Source: Sphingobium sp. WTD-1 (lineage in GTDB: Bacteria > Pseudomonadota > Alphaproteobacteria > Sphingomonadales > Sphingomonadaceae). From it: a DNA stretch of 64,000 bases. A program made the translations under genes and the position numbers. The DNA is taken from positions 726,001-790,000 of the forward strand of contig NZ_CP119127.1 in the NCBI RefSeq assembly GCF_030128825.1, read 5' to 3'. Below the pieces are notes generated by a model. That model was not told the origin of the DNA, made no database searches, and saw only the letters and a program-made list of their open reading frames with translations. Of this stretch, positions 1-8,556 are shown one piece after another; the first letter of the stretch is position 1; each line of letters opens with the position of its first letter.

Positions 1-541
1 GATCCACTGGAAGATTCAGGGCAAGCAGGGCGGCGAGGATCTGCCCGATGTCGCCCGTGGTCCGGCCAATAATGGCGGCCTTTATGGCGAGCGGATGGGC
101 TGGCACCTGCCCGGCTTCAACGATGCCGGCTGGGCCAAGGCCAGCGTGCCCGCGAGTGAGGCGGCGGCCGGAACGAGCTGGTATCGCACCAGCTTTGCCC
201 TCAACGTTCCCAAGGGGCAGGACGCGACCATTGGCCTGAGCTTCGGCGACGCCAGCAAGCCGCGTTCGCCGGTCCGTTACCGTGTGCTGGTCTTTGTCAA
301 TGGCTGGAACATGGGGCAGTTCATCGCCCATGTCGGGCCGCAGCGGACCTTCCCCATTCCCGAAGGCATCCTGAACCACAGGGGCCAGAACCATGTCGCG
401 CTGGCCGTCACGTCCGACGGTCAGCCGGGCGATGCGCTCGAAACCGTACGCCTCGTCACCCTACGCAATGTGAAAGGCGGTCTGCCGGTGCAGATGGTGA
501 CCGCGCCAAACGCACCTTCAGACCTCAAGGAGACCAAGTAA
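1..541 (+). CDS. C-terminal part of large GH35 beta-galactosidase (5' truncated by window edge)
   Basis: The reading frame is open from base 2 to a TAA at 539-541, so only about the last 180 residues are present. The segment resembles the C-terminal jelly-roll domains of large, fungal-type GH35 beta-galactosidases: a GWHLPGFNDAGW stretch followed by WYRTSF, then VFVNGWNMGQF and a GPQRTFPIPEGIL segment, which in that family form carbohydrate-binding-like beta sandwiches. The catalytic TIM barrel would lie upstream, outside the window. Such enzymes remove terminal beta-galactose from galactan or arabinogalactan side chains, which fits the pectin-directed genes that follow. The stop codon is immediately followed by the GTG start of the GH105 gene, so the two are probably translated from one mRNA. 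The family call is confident at domain level; substrate is inferred from context. Confidence 0.75.
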   Translation, partial: IHWKIQGKQGGEDLPDVARGPANNGGLYGERMGWHLPGFNDAGWAKASVPASEAAAGTSWYRTSFALNVPKGQDATIGLSFGDASKPRSPVRYRVLVFVNGWNMGQFIAHVGPQRTFPIPEGILNHRGQNHVALAVTSDGQPGDALETVRLVTLRNVKGGLPVQMVTAPNAPSDLKETK

Positions 542-1657
542 GTGGCCGCTCTCACCCATGATGTACCGCGCCAGCAGGTCGTCGAATCCATCGACCGGCT
601 GATGGACAATCTCGTCAATATCAAGGACGAGACAGGCGAATTCCTGCTCCATCTGGAAGATGGCCGCATCATCGACACCAAGGGCTGGGCCGGATGGGAA
701 TGGACCCATGGCGTCGGCCTGTTCGGCATGTGGCGCTATTTCGAGCAGACCGGCGACCAGAAGGCGCTGGGCATCATCAAGCAGTGGTTCGAGGATCGCT
801 TTGCCGAAGGCACGCCGACCAAGAATATCAACACGATGGCTCCGTTCATCACGCTGGCTTATCTGTATGAATATGAGCCCGACCCGCGCTACATCCCCTA
901 TCTGGACGTCTGGGCCGAATGGCTGATGGCGGCCGATGGCCTGCCCAAGACCGAGGAAGGCGGGTTCCAGCACATCGTCTATAATGACGAGAATCCCGGC
1001 GAGATGTGGGACGACACGCTGATGATGTCGGTGCTGCCGCTGGCCAAGATCGGCCTGCTGCTGGGTCGCCCGGCCTATGTCGAGGAAGCCAAGCGCCAGT
1101 TCCTGGTCCATATCAAATATCTCTATGATACGAAGACCGGCCTGTGGTTCCATGGCTGGGACTTTAACGGCCGCCACAATTTCGCCGAAGCGCTGTGGGC
1201 GCGTGGCAATTGCTGGGTGACGATCGCCATTCCCGAGATCATCGAGATCCTCGACCTGAAGGAAGGCGATTTCTTCCGCACCTTCCTGATCGACACGCTG
1301 GCCGCCCAGGTGAAGACGCTGGCCGAGACGCAGGACGCCGAAACCGGCCTGTGGCACACGCTGATCGTCGATCCGACCAGCTATCTGGAAGCATCGGCCA
1401 CCGCCGGCTTTGCCTATGGCATATTGAAGGCCGTGCGGAAGGGCTATCTGCCGCGCCATTATGAGGCGGTCGGCATCAAGGCGGTGCGCGGCGTGCTGGC
1501 GAACATCGACGAGACCGGCGAGCTGCAGCAGGTGAGCTTCGGCACGGCGATGGGCGACACGATGCAGTTCTACAAGGACATCGCGCTCACCTCCATGCCC
1601 TATGGCCAGAGCCTGGCCATGTGCGCACTCGGCGAGTTCCTGCGCACCTATATCTGA
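542..1657 (+). CDS. GH105 unsaturated rhamnogalacturonyl/glucuronyl hydrolase
   Basis: This 371-residue protein has the (alpha/alpha)6-barrel signature of GH105 (YteR/YesR-like): GWAGWEWTHGVGLFGMW near residues 43-60, an acidic pair in EMWDDTLMM (Asp157/Asp158), and an EALWARGNCW segment near residue 215. Family members remove the unsaturated uronic acid left at the non-reducing end of oligosaccharides after lyase cleavage of rhamnogalacturonan. It has no signal peptide, so it probably acts in the cytoplasm on imported oligomers. The start is a GTG directly after the upstream TAA, supported by AAGGAGA at 527-533. The product would be a 4-deoxy-5-keto-uronate, the substrate class of KduI encoded at 24013. 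Rhamnogalacturonyl versus glucuronyl specificity cannot be settled from sequence. Confidence 0.85.
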   Translation: MAALTHDVPRQQVVESIDRLMDNLVNIKDETGEFLLHLEDGRIIDTKGWAGWEWTHGVGLFGMWRYFEQTGDQKALGIIKQWFEDRFAEGTPTKNINTMAPFITLAYLYEYEPDPRYIPYLDVWAEWLMAADGLPKTEEGGFQHIVYNDENPGEMWDDTLMMSVLPLAKIGLLLGRPAYVEEAKRQFLVHIKYLYDTKTGLWFHGWDFNGRHNFAEALWARGNCWVTIAIPEIIEILDLKEGDFFRTFLIDTLAAQVKTLAETQDAETGLWHTLIVDPTSYLEASATAGFAYGILKAVRKGYLPRHYEAVGIKAVRGVLANIDETGELQQVSFGTAMGDTMQFYKDIALTSMPYGQSLAMCALGEFLRTYI

Positions 1658-1685
1658 GTCACGGGAAACGGGGATCGAGGGGTAA

Positions 1686-3281
1686 ATGGAAGGACCGTTC
1701 GATCGCCGTTTCCTGCTGAAAGGTGCCGCCGGCATATCCATGCTGGCGGCACTGCCCGCCTTTGGCCGCGCCCTGCCTCAGACCATGGTGCCGCAGGGCA
1801 TGGTCAATGTCCGCGATTTCGGCGCGAAGGGCGATGGCAGCCATATCGACAGCCCGGCGATCGACCGGGCGATCGCCTTTGCTGCGGAGCGCGGCGGCGG
1901 GACGGTCTATGTCCCGCCCGGCAGCTATGCCAGCTATACCATTCACCTGAAGAGCAACATCACCCTGTGGCTCGACAGGGGCGCGACCCTGCTGGCCGCG
2001 GCCGTGCCGCTGACTGGCCTTCCCAATGGCGGCTATGATGCGGCCGAGCCGCAGGATCCAGCGATCGCGCCCTATCAGGATTATGGCCATAATCACTGGC
2101 GCAACAGCCTGATCCATGGCGAGGGGCTGCATGATATCGCGATCTGCGGCGACGGGCTGATCTGGGGCAAGGGGCTGAGCCGGGGGCATCCCGACACGGA
2201 TCGGCCGGCCGCCGAACTGCCCGGCGTCGGTAACAAGGCGATCGCGCTCAAAAACTGCCGGAATGTCGCGCTGCGGGACTTTTCCATTCTGGAGGGCGGG
2301 CATTTCGCGCTGCTCGCCACCGGGGTCGACAATCTGCTGATCGACAACCTCACCGTCGACACCAACCGCGACGGCTTCGACATCGACTGCTGCCGCAATG
2401 TGCGGGTGAGCAACTGCACGCTCAATACTCCCTATGACGACGCGATCGTGCCCAAGTCCAGCTATGCGCTGGGCTATCCCCGCGCGACCGAGAATGTGAC
2501 CATCACCAATTGCCATGTCAGCGGCTCCTATGTCGTCGGCACGCTGCTGGACGGGACGTTCCGGCCATTGGCGCGCAATCGTGACACCTGGCTGCTGGGC
2601 CGGATCAAGTGCGGCACCGAAAGCAATGGCGGGTTCAAGAATATCACGATCAGCAATTGCGTGTTCGACCAATGCTGGGGGCTGGCGCTGGAGACGGTGG
2701 ACGGCGCGGTGATGGAGGATGTGACGATCAGCAATATCGCCATGCGCGGCTGTCACAGCCCGGCCCTGTTCCTGCGGCTGGGCCGGCGGATGCGCGGGCC
2801 GGCCGGCGCGGCGGTGGGATCGATGCGGCGGGTGCTGATCGACAATATCACCTGCCAGAGCGGGTCGATGCTGCCGTCGATCATCGCGGGTGTGGCCGGC
2901 CATCCGGTCGAGGACGTCCAGATCAGCAATATCTTCATCGACCAGCCGGGCGGTGGCGACGCGGCGATGGCGGCGATCGATCCACCGGCGAAGGAAGAGG
3001 ATTATCCCGATCCCGACCGGTTCGGGCCCTTGCCGGCAAGCGGCTTCTTCATCCGTCATGCCCGCAACGTGGACCTGAGCCATGTCGACGTGCGAACATG
3101 GGCGGCGGATGCGCGACCGGCCTTCTGGCTGAAACATGTCGAGGGGTTTGACGGGTCCTATCTGAAGATGCCCGGCGGCGCGGATGCCTTCCGGCTGGAG
3201 CATGTGACCGGCTTTCGCAGCAGCGCGATCCGCGACTTGCCCGACCGGCGGATCGACACGGTCGGCATGGTGCGTTTCTGA
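1686..3281 (+). CDS. GH28-type right-handed beta-helix protein (pectin-directed), variant active site
   Basis: The 531-residue protein begins with a twin-arginine-like signal (DRRFLLKG then a hydrophobic stretch), suggesting export in folded form. The mature part opens with VNVRDFGAKGDG, typical of GH28 and related beta-helix enzymes, followed by many ITISNC/VRVSNC rungs. Canonical GH28 elements visible are an NxD site (N227-R-D229), the DD pair (D251-D252) and RIK (306-308, in GRIKCGTESNGG). The usual GHG histidine loop is replaced by SGSYVVGT (279-286), so the histidine is missing. The family hydrolyses galacturonic acid linkages in homogalacturonan or rhamnogalacturonan; the loop change suggests a different specificity, or a subfamily I cannot name. 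It follows GH105 by 28 bases and overlaps the GH115 start by one base (TGATG). Confidence 0.8.
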   Translation: MEGPFDRRFLLKGAAGISMLAALPAFGRALPQTMVPQGMVNVRDFGAKGDGSHIDSPAIDRAIAFAAERGGGTVYVPPGSYASYTIHLKSNITLWLDRGATLLAAAVPLTGLPNGGYDAAEPQDPAIAPYQDYGHNHWRNSLIHGEGLHDIAICGDGLIWGKGLSRGHPDTDRPAAELPGVGNKAIALKNCRNVALRDFSILEGGHFALLATGVDNLLIDNLTVDTNRDGFDIDCCRNVRVSNCTLNTPYDDAIVPKSSYALGYPRATENVTITNCHVSGSYVVGTLLDGTFRPLARNRDTWLLGRIKCGTESNGGFKNITISNCVFDQCWGLALETVDGAVMEDVTISNIAMRGCHSPALFLRLGRRMRGPAGAAVGSMRRVLIDNITCQSGSMLPSIIAGVAGHPVEDVQISNIFIDQPGGGDAAMAAIDPPAKEEDYPDPDRFGPLPASGFFIRHARNVDLSHVDVRTWAADARPAFWLKHVEGFDGSYLKMPGGADAFRLEHVTGFRSSAIRDLPDRRIDTVGMVRF

Positions 3282-5713
3282 TGCGCTGGTGGCTGGCGCT
3301 GCTGCTGCTCGGTGCGACGCCGGCGCAGGCGGCCGACTGGGTGCGGTCGGTGGCGGAGCGGGGGGATTTCCCGCTGGTGGCGCAGGGGCAGGCGGCGCGG
3401 ATCGTCACCGACCCGGCCGACGACGCCGTGGTAGGAATCGCCGCCGAGGATCTGAAACAGGATATTGGCCGGGTCACCGGCGCGGCCGAGGGCGGCGCGG
3501 CGCAGGTGTGGATCGGCACGCTGGGCCACAGTGAAGCGATCGACCGGCTGGTGGCGGACAAGCGGATCGACGTCGCGAAGCTGAAGGGCGCGTGGGAGAG
3601 TTTCCTGATCCTGCCGGTTGAGCGGCCGGCGCCCGGCGTGGCGCGCGCGCTGCTGATCATCGGCAGCGACCGGCGCGGCACCGCCTATGGCGCCTATGAA
3701 CTGTCGCGCGCGATCGGCGTGTCGCCCTGGCACTGGTGGGCGGATGTGACGCCGCTGCATCGCGACGCGCTCTATGTGGCGAAGGATGCCCGGCGGTTCG
3801 GACCGCCTTCGGTCAAATATCGCGGTATCTTCCTGAATGACGAGGATTGGGGGCTGGTGCCCTGGGCGGCGGGCCATCATGCGCCGGACGAGAAACCGCT
3901 GGGGCCGAAGACTTATGCACAGGTTTTCGAGCTGCTGCTGCGGCTGAAGGCCAATCTGCTGTGGCCGGCGATGCACAAGGTGACGACGCCCTTCAACGCC
4001 GAACCGGCCAATGCAGCGCTGGCCGATCGCTATGCCATCATCATGGGATCGAGCCATGCCGAGCCGATGCTGCGCAACAATGTCGGCGAATGGACCGCGC
4101 CGGCCGAGGATTTCGATTATCTCAAGAACCCCGAAGGGGTGCGGCGCTATTGGGACGCGCGGGTGCGCAGCAATGCCCACTATGAGAGCATCTGGACGCT
4201 GGGGATGCGCGGCATCCATGACAGCGGCATGGTCGGGCCGAAAACGGTCGAGGACCGGCGCGCCACGCTGGAACGCATCTTTGCCGACCAGCGGGCGATG
4301 CTGGCCAGGGCCGGTGCGGCGGACGCGCCGCAGGTCTTCACGCCGTACAAGGAAGTGCTGGACGTCTATCGCGCGGGCCTCAAGGTGCCGGACGATGTGA
4401 CGCTGATGTGGCCGGACGATAATTTCGGCTATATCCGCCACTTCCCCGATGCCGCCGAGCGGGCGCGCAAGGGCGGGTCGGGCGTCTATTATCATCTGTC
4501 CTATCTGGGCGCGCCACTCTCCTACCTATGGTTATCCACAACCCCGCCGGCGCTGATCCGGGAGGAAATGGGCCGCGCCTGGGATGCCGGCGCACGGCAG
4601 GTCTGGGTCGCCAATGTCGGCGACTTGAAGCCGGCGGAGTTGGCCACCGACTATTTTCTGAGCCTCGCCTGGGCTGTGGATAAGGTGCGGGCAAAGCCTG
4701 TGGATAAGTTTGTGGAAGACTGGGCGGCGGAGAATGTCGATGCCGCGCAGGCGCCCGCCATTGCCGCGATATTGCGCGATTATCACCGGCTGAATTTCGC
4801 CCGGCGGCCCGAGCATCTGCAGTGGAACCTGCCTGTGGATAAGTATCGGCAAAGCCCGCTGACGATCGGCGAGGCGGATGCGCGGCTGGCGGCGTTCGCG
4901 GCGATGGAAGCGGGGCTGGCAAAGGTCGAGCCGGCGATCCCGGCCGAGCGGCGCGACGCCTTCTATGAATTGCTGGCCTATCCGGTGCGGGCATCGGCGG
5001 CGGCAAACCGGCGTTTCTTTTCCGCCGAGGCGCATGACCGGCTGCGCGACAGCGACCTGGCCGAGGCGACGCGGCGCGGCAGGATCGCGCATGAGGCTGA
5101 CAGCGAAATTGACAGGCTGACGACCTATTACAACCTCACGCTGGCGGGCGGAAAATGGCGCGGAATCATGGCGGTGGAGCCGGCGGACGGGCAATGGCGC
5201 AGCTATCGCCAGACGCCGGTGATCCTGCCACCGGTCGATGCGCTGGCGCCGCCGGCCGGGCCAGCCAAGGCGCAGCCGGCGGCCCCTGCCCTGCCGCTGC
5301 TGACGCCGGACCGATTCGCCGGATGGACGCGCGTGGAGGGGCTGGGGCGCCATGGCGCGATGCTGGCGTCGAGTGGCAAGGCCGGGGCGAGCCGCGCGAC
5401 GATAGACCTGCCGCCCGGCGAATGGACCGCGCTTGTGGATATCTTGCCGACCTATGCCGACCGGGATGGCGACGCGCTGCACATGACCATTGGCATCGAC
5501 GGCGTGACGCAGGCGCTGGAGAGTCGGCGCGAGACCGGTAGTCGCGACTGGGCGATGGGGGTGCTGGACAATCGGGCGACCATGACGTTAACGCAACGAC
5601 TGAACGGCGGGCAGCATGTCGTGACGCTGGAGCGCGCCGATCCCGGCGTGCTGATCGAGGCGATCCGCTTCGTGCCGGCGACCGCAGAAAAGGCCGAGAA
5701 CGGCTTGCATTAG
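3281..5713 (+). CDS. GH115 alpha-glucuronidase
   Basis: An 810-residue secreted protein with signal peptide MRWWLALLLLGATPAQA. It shows the GH115 pattern: an N-terminal domain with LLIIGSDRRGTAYGAYELSRAIGVSPWHWWADV (about residues 125-157), the barrel opening KYRGIFLNDEDWGL, NLLWPAMH, a SSHAEPM motif (257-263) and LMWPDDNFGY. A C-terminal jelly-roll-like domain follows from about residue 670. GH115 enzymes release alpha-1,2-linked (4-O-methyl-)glucuronic acid from glucuronoxylan, and some act on glucuronate caps of arabinogalactan. Beside GH35, GH43 and GH53 genes the arabinogalactan/pectin role looks more likely than xylan, but that is inference. The ATG overlaps the GH28 stop by one base. 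The coding sequence unusually carries four exact DnaA boxes, reported separately. Confidence 0.88.
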   Translation: MRWWLALLLLGATPAQAADWVRSVAERGDFPLVAQGQAARIVTDPADDAVVGIAAEDLKQDIGRVTGAAEGGAAQVWIGTLGHSEAIDRLVADKRIDVAKLKGAWESFLILPVERPAPGVARALLIIGSDRRGTAYGAYELSRAIGVSPWHWWADVTPLHRDALYVAKDARRFGPPSVKYRGIFLNDEDWGLVPWAAGHHAPDEKPLGPKTYAQVFELLLRLKANLLWPAMHKVTTPFNAEPANAALADRYAIIMGSSHAEPMLRNNVGEWTAPAEDFDYLKNPEGVRRYWDARVRSNAHYESIWTLGMRGIHDSGMVGPKTVEDRRATLERIFADQRAMLARAGAADAPQVFTPYKEVLDVYRAGLKVPDDVTLMWPDDNFGYIRHFPDAAERARKGGSGVYYHLSYLGAPLSYLWLSTTPPALIREEMGRAWDAGARQVWVANVGDLKPAELATDYFLSLAWAVDKVRAKPVDKFVEDWAAENVDAAQAPAIAAILRDYHRLNFARRPEHLQWNLPVDKYRQSPLTIGEADARLAAFAAMEAGLAKVEPAIPAERRDAFYELLAYPVRASAAANRRFFSAEAHDRLRDSDLAEATRRGRIAHEADSEIDRLTTYYNLTLAGGKWRGIMAVEPADGQWRSYRQTPVILPPVDALAPPAGPAKAQPAAPALPLLTPDRFAGWTRVEGLGRHGAMLASSGKAGASRATIDLPPGEWTALVDILPTYADRDGDALHMTIGIDGVTQALESRRETGSRDWAMGVLDNRATMTLTQRLNGGQHVVTLERADPGVLIEAIRFVPATAEKAENGLH
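4532..4842. other. Cluster of four exact DnaA boxes inside the GH115 gene
   Basis: The nonamer TTATCCACA, the strong DnaA box consensus, occurs on the plus strand at 4532-4540 and as its complement TGTGGATAA at 4675-4683, 4699-4707 and 4834-4842. A fifth site at 5434-5442 matches 8 of 9 bases. Three copies encode Val-Asp-Lys (residues 466-468, 474-476, 519-521) as GTG GAT AAG preceded by T. The first uses TTA (Leu418) two codons after CTA, both expected to be rare leucine codons in GC-rich DNA. The cluster could titrate DnaA or affect local replication or transcription; it could also be a by-product of a repeated VDK peptide. No replication gene lies nearby. Confidence 0.45.
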
Positions 5714-5821
5714 TCTCATATCGTGTGATAGCCGTTCACTATGTGGCATATATCTCATATGCCCGCGCGCGTCAGAACAAGAGCCCAAGCGCCGATCATT
5801 GCCCTAGGCGGAGGACCTGAA
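5714..5821 (+). promoter_or_regulatory. Candidate promoter/leader ahead of the symporter gene
   Basis: This 108-base gap is the largest between genes in the plus-strand unit ending at 9518. It is AT-rich compared with its surroundings and contains a direct repeat TCTCATAT at 5714-5721 and 5753-5760, and a short dyad TATC-GTGT-GATA at 5719-5730. An excellent ribosome binding site, GGAGGA (5810-5815), precedes a TTG at 5822 with six bases between. The repeats are candidates for regulator binding (the LacI-type gene at 9565 is the nearest regulator) or for an internal promoter. None of this is proven by the sequence. Confidence 0.35.
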
Positions 5822-7336
5822 TTGCCCGAGACTGCCCCATCCACCGCGCGTCCCGTCCGCCTGCAAAATTACCTCGCCTATGGCTCCAACGACGTGCTGG
5901 GCGCGGGATCGATGGCGGTCATTTCCGGCTGGGTGCTGATCTTCTACACGCAATTCTGTGGTCTTAGCGCCGGGCAGGCCGCGACCATCTTTGCCGTCGC
6001 GCGCATCCTGGACGCCTTCGCCTCGCCGATGATCGGCTATATTTCCGACCATTTCGGCGGCACCTGGCTGGGCCGCAAGTTCGGCCGCCGCCGTTTCTTC
6101 ATCCTGGCCGCGATCCCGCTGCTGCCGAGCTTCGCCTTGATGTGGCTGCCGGGTCAGGGCTTCTGGTATTATCTGGTCAGCTATGTGCTGTTCGAGCTGG
6201 TCTATGCGATGGAGATCATTCCGTTCGAGACCCTGGCGGCTGAAATGTCGACCGACTATCGCACCAAGGCGAAGTTCGCCGGGTCGCGCATATTGTTCGG
6301 CCAGGCATCGGCGATCCTGGCCGGCTTCCTGCCGCTGTGGCTGATCAACGCGCTGGGCCGGGACAGCGCCGACACCTTCTTCTACATGGGCATCATCTTT
6401 GCCGCCCTGTTCATGGTGACGGCAGGGCTGCTCTACCTGTTCAGCTGGGAACGGCATCTGCCTGGATCAGCCGAGGCGATCGGCCAGCATCCGGTCGGCG
6501 CGGGTGGGCCGGGACAGGCGCTGAAGGCGCTCTACCGCAACCTGTTTTCCACCATGCGCATCCGCGCCTTCCGCCTGCATCTGGGCATGTATCTGGGTGG
6601 CTATATCAGCCAGGACATTTTCAACGCGGCCTTCACCTTCTTCGTGATCTTCGCACTCGCCGGATCGACGGCGATCGCATCGGGCCTGCTGGGCACCATG
6701 TATATCGTCCAGTTCGTGGCGGTGATCATCGCCATCAACCTGGCGCTGCGGGCGTCGCCGGCCAAGGCCTATCAGGTCGCCGCCGCCGACTTCGCGGTCG
6801 GCTGCCTGACGCTGATCGGCCTGTGGTTTGCGGGCGTGCCGGCGACCAGCCCGTGGATCTGGCTGCCGATCATCCTGTGCGGCCTGGGCCGCGGCGCGCT
6901 CAACTATATTCCATGGGCAACCTATAATTATATGGCCGATGTCGACGAGATCGTGACCGGGCAGCGCCGCGAAGGCAGCTTCGCCGGGGTCATGACCTTC
7001 GTCCGCAAGGCGACGCAGGCGGCGGCCGTCGCCGGCGTGGGCTTCATCATGCAGGCTGGCGGCTTCGTGTCGGGCGCGGCGGAACAGAGCCATGGCGCGA
7101 TCCTGACCATGGCGTTGCTGCTGGGCGTCGGCACGGTCGGCTGCCTGGGGCTGGGCATCTGGGTGTCGACCAAATTCCGCCTGAGCCCGGCGACGCACGA
7201 CATATTGATGCGCGAGATCGAGCATCTGCGCAGCGGCGCGCGCACGCCGACGTCGCCGGTCGCGGCCGAAGTGGTCGAGGATCTGTCGGGCTGGCGCTAT
7301 GACCAGCTGTGGGGCCGCAATCCGGTCGCGCAATAA
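5822..7336 (+). CDS. GPH-family MFS sugar/uronide:cation symporter
   Basis: About 504 residues with 12 predicted membrane segments. The N-terminal LQNYLAYGSNDVLGAG, the FASPMIGYISDHFGG loop and the RKFGRRRFFI stretch are typical of the glycoside-pentoside-hexuronide:cation symporters. The family imports sugars, uronates or short glycosides across the inner membrane; here the likely cargo is a rhamnogalacturonan-derived oligosaccharide or uronide for the cytoplasmic GH105. I chose the TTG at 5822 because GGAGGA lies six bases upstream and the conserved core begins about a dozen residues later. An in-frame ATG at 5741 would add 27 residues unlike the family and has no good ribosome binding site. 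The esterase gene follows after 29 bases. Confidence 0.8.
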   Translation: MPETAPSTARPVRLQNYLAYGSNDVLGAGSMAVISGWVLIFYTQFCGLSAGQAATIFAVARILDAFASPMIGYISDHFGGTWLGRKFGRRRFFILAAIPLLPSFALMWLPGQGFWYYLVSYVLFELVYAMEIIPFETLAAEMSTDYRTKAKFAGSRILFGQASAILAGFLPLWLINALGRDSADTFFYMGIIFAALFMVTAGLLYLFSWERHLPGSAEAIGQHPVGAGGPGQALKALYRNLFSTMRIRAFRLHLGMYLGGYISQDIFNAAFTFFVIFALAGSTAIASGLLGTMYIVQFVAVIIAINLALRASPAKAYQVAAADFAVGCLTLIGLWFAGVPATSPWIWLPIILCGLGRGALNYIPWATYNYMADVDEIVTGQRREGSFAGVMTFVRKATQAAAVAGVGFIMQAGGFVSGAAEQSHGAILTMALLLGVGTVGCLGLGIWVSTKFRLSPATHDILMREIEHLRSGARTPTSPVAAEVVEDLSGWRYDQLWGRNPVAQ

Positions 7337-7365
7337 GGGCCGGTCAGACAATAAGGGAGAGGGAC

Positions 7366-8556
7366 ATGGGCAAGAGGATGCTGTTGGGTGCGGCGCTGCT
7401 GGCGATGGTCGCCGCGACGCCGGCGCAGGCCCAATATTGGTCGCGCAGCTGGATGGCGGCGCCCTTGGTCAACCGCGCCCCGCCCGAGAAGCATCCCGAT
7501 CTCAACGACCGCACCGTCCGCCAGGTGGTGCGCCTGTCGAACGGCGGGCAGCGTATCCGCATCCGCCTGTCGAACGAAATGTCGGTCAATCCGCTGCTGG
7601 TGGGGAGCGTGCATGTCGCGCTGGCCGGCGAGAATGGCGCGATCGTGCCGGGCAGCGACCATGTCGTGACCTTCAACCAGGCGCAGGGCGCGACCATCCC
7701 CGCGCGGGCGCCGCTGTTGAGCGATCCCATCGACCTGGCGGTCAAGCCGCTGACGCGGATCAGCATTTCCATCCATCTGCCGCAGGGCGCGGCGGATGCG
7801 ACCGTGCATAGCTATTCGGCGGCGACGACCTGGACCGCGCCGGGCGACCAGACCGGCGCGCAGACGCTGACCAGCCCGACCGTCATCGGGCCGCGCGTGG
7901 TGATTTCCGCGGTCGAGGTCGACAATGCGAAGCGCGGCACGGCGATCGTGACGCTGGGCGATTCCATCACCGATGGCGTGCGCGCCACCCCCGACAGCAA
8001 CCGGCGCTGGCCCGACCTGCTGGCCGAACGGCTGCAGAAGGCTGGCCGCAAGAGCGTCGGCGTCGCCAATGCCGGGATCAGCGCCAACCGGCTGCTAAGC
8101 GAGGCGGATGGCTATAATGCGCTGGCGCGGTTCGACAGCGACGTGCTGGCAGTGCCGGGCGTCACCCATGTCGTCATCCTGGAAGGGGTGAATGATCTGG
8201 GCGGGGCCGCGCGCGACAAGCGCCCGATGCTGACGCCGCAGACCGTGATCGGCGCCTATCGCCAGATGATCGCGCGGGCGCATGACCGCAATATCAAGGT
8301 CATTTTGGCGACCATCCTGCCCTATAAGGGCGCAGGATACTGGAGTGCCGAGGGCGATGCCGTGCGTATCGCCGTCAATGACTGGATCCGCACGACCAAG
8401 GAGGCCGACGGCTTCGTCGACCTGGCCAGGGCGGTGGCCGATCCGGCCGATCCGTCGCGCATGGCCAAGCCCTATGATGTCGGCGACGCGCTGCACCCCA
8501 ATGACGAGGGGTTCCGCGTCATGGCCGATGCGTTCGACCTGAGGCTGTTCAAATGA
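7366..8556 (+). CDS. SGNH/GDSL hydrolase, XynE-like carbohydrate esterase
   Basis: A 396-residue secreted protein; MGKRMLLGAALLAMVAATPAQA is a clear signal peptide and AGGGAGAGGG-type purines precede the ATG at 7366. An extra N-terminal beta domain of roughly 180 residues precedes the SGNH fold: block I GDSITDG with the nucleophile Ser200, block II NAGISANR, block III GVND (N276), and block V DALHP with Asp374 and His377. This arrangement matches XynE-like members of the SGNH superfamily, several of which deacetylate plant polysaccharides. In this cluster it probably removes acetyl groups from pectin or a hemicellulose. An in-frame upstream ATG at 7309 lies inside the symporter gene and lacks a signal peptide, so it was rejected. 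The stop overlaps the next start (ATGA). Confidence 0.78.
   Translation: MGKRMLLGAALLAMVAATPAQAQYWSRSWMAAPLVNRAPPEKHPDLNDRTVRQVVRLSNGGQRIRIRLSNEMSVNPLLVGSVHVALAGENGAIVPGSDHVVTFNQAQGATIPARAPLLSDPIDLAVKPLTRISISIHLPQGAADATVHSYSAATTWTAPGDQTGAQTLTSPTVIGPRVVISAVEVDNAKRGTAIVTLGDSITDGVRATPDSNRRWPDLLAERLQKAGRKSVGVANAGISANRLLSEADGYNALARFDSDVLAVPGVTHVVILEGVNDLGGAARDKRPMLTPQTVIGAYRQMIARAHDRNIKVILATILPYKGAGYWSAEGDAVRIAVNDWIRTTKEADGFVDLARAVADPADPSRMAKPYDVGDALHPNDEGFRVMADAFDLRLFK

Noticed and set aside
518..1741. 407-codon frame on the minus strand over GH105
   Set aside because: Antisense shadow of a well supported GH105 gene.
4676..4843. Protein-level VDK repeat as the sole explanation of the DnaA boxes
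   Set aside because: The fourth box (4532-4540) encodes Leu-Ser-Thr rather than VDK and uses a rare TTA codon, so the peptide repeat alone does not account for the cluster; it remains a partial explanation.
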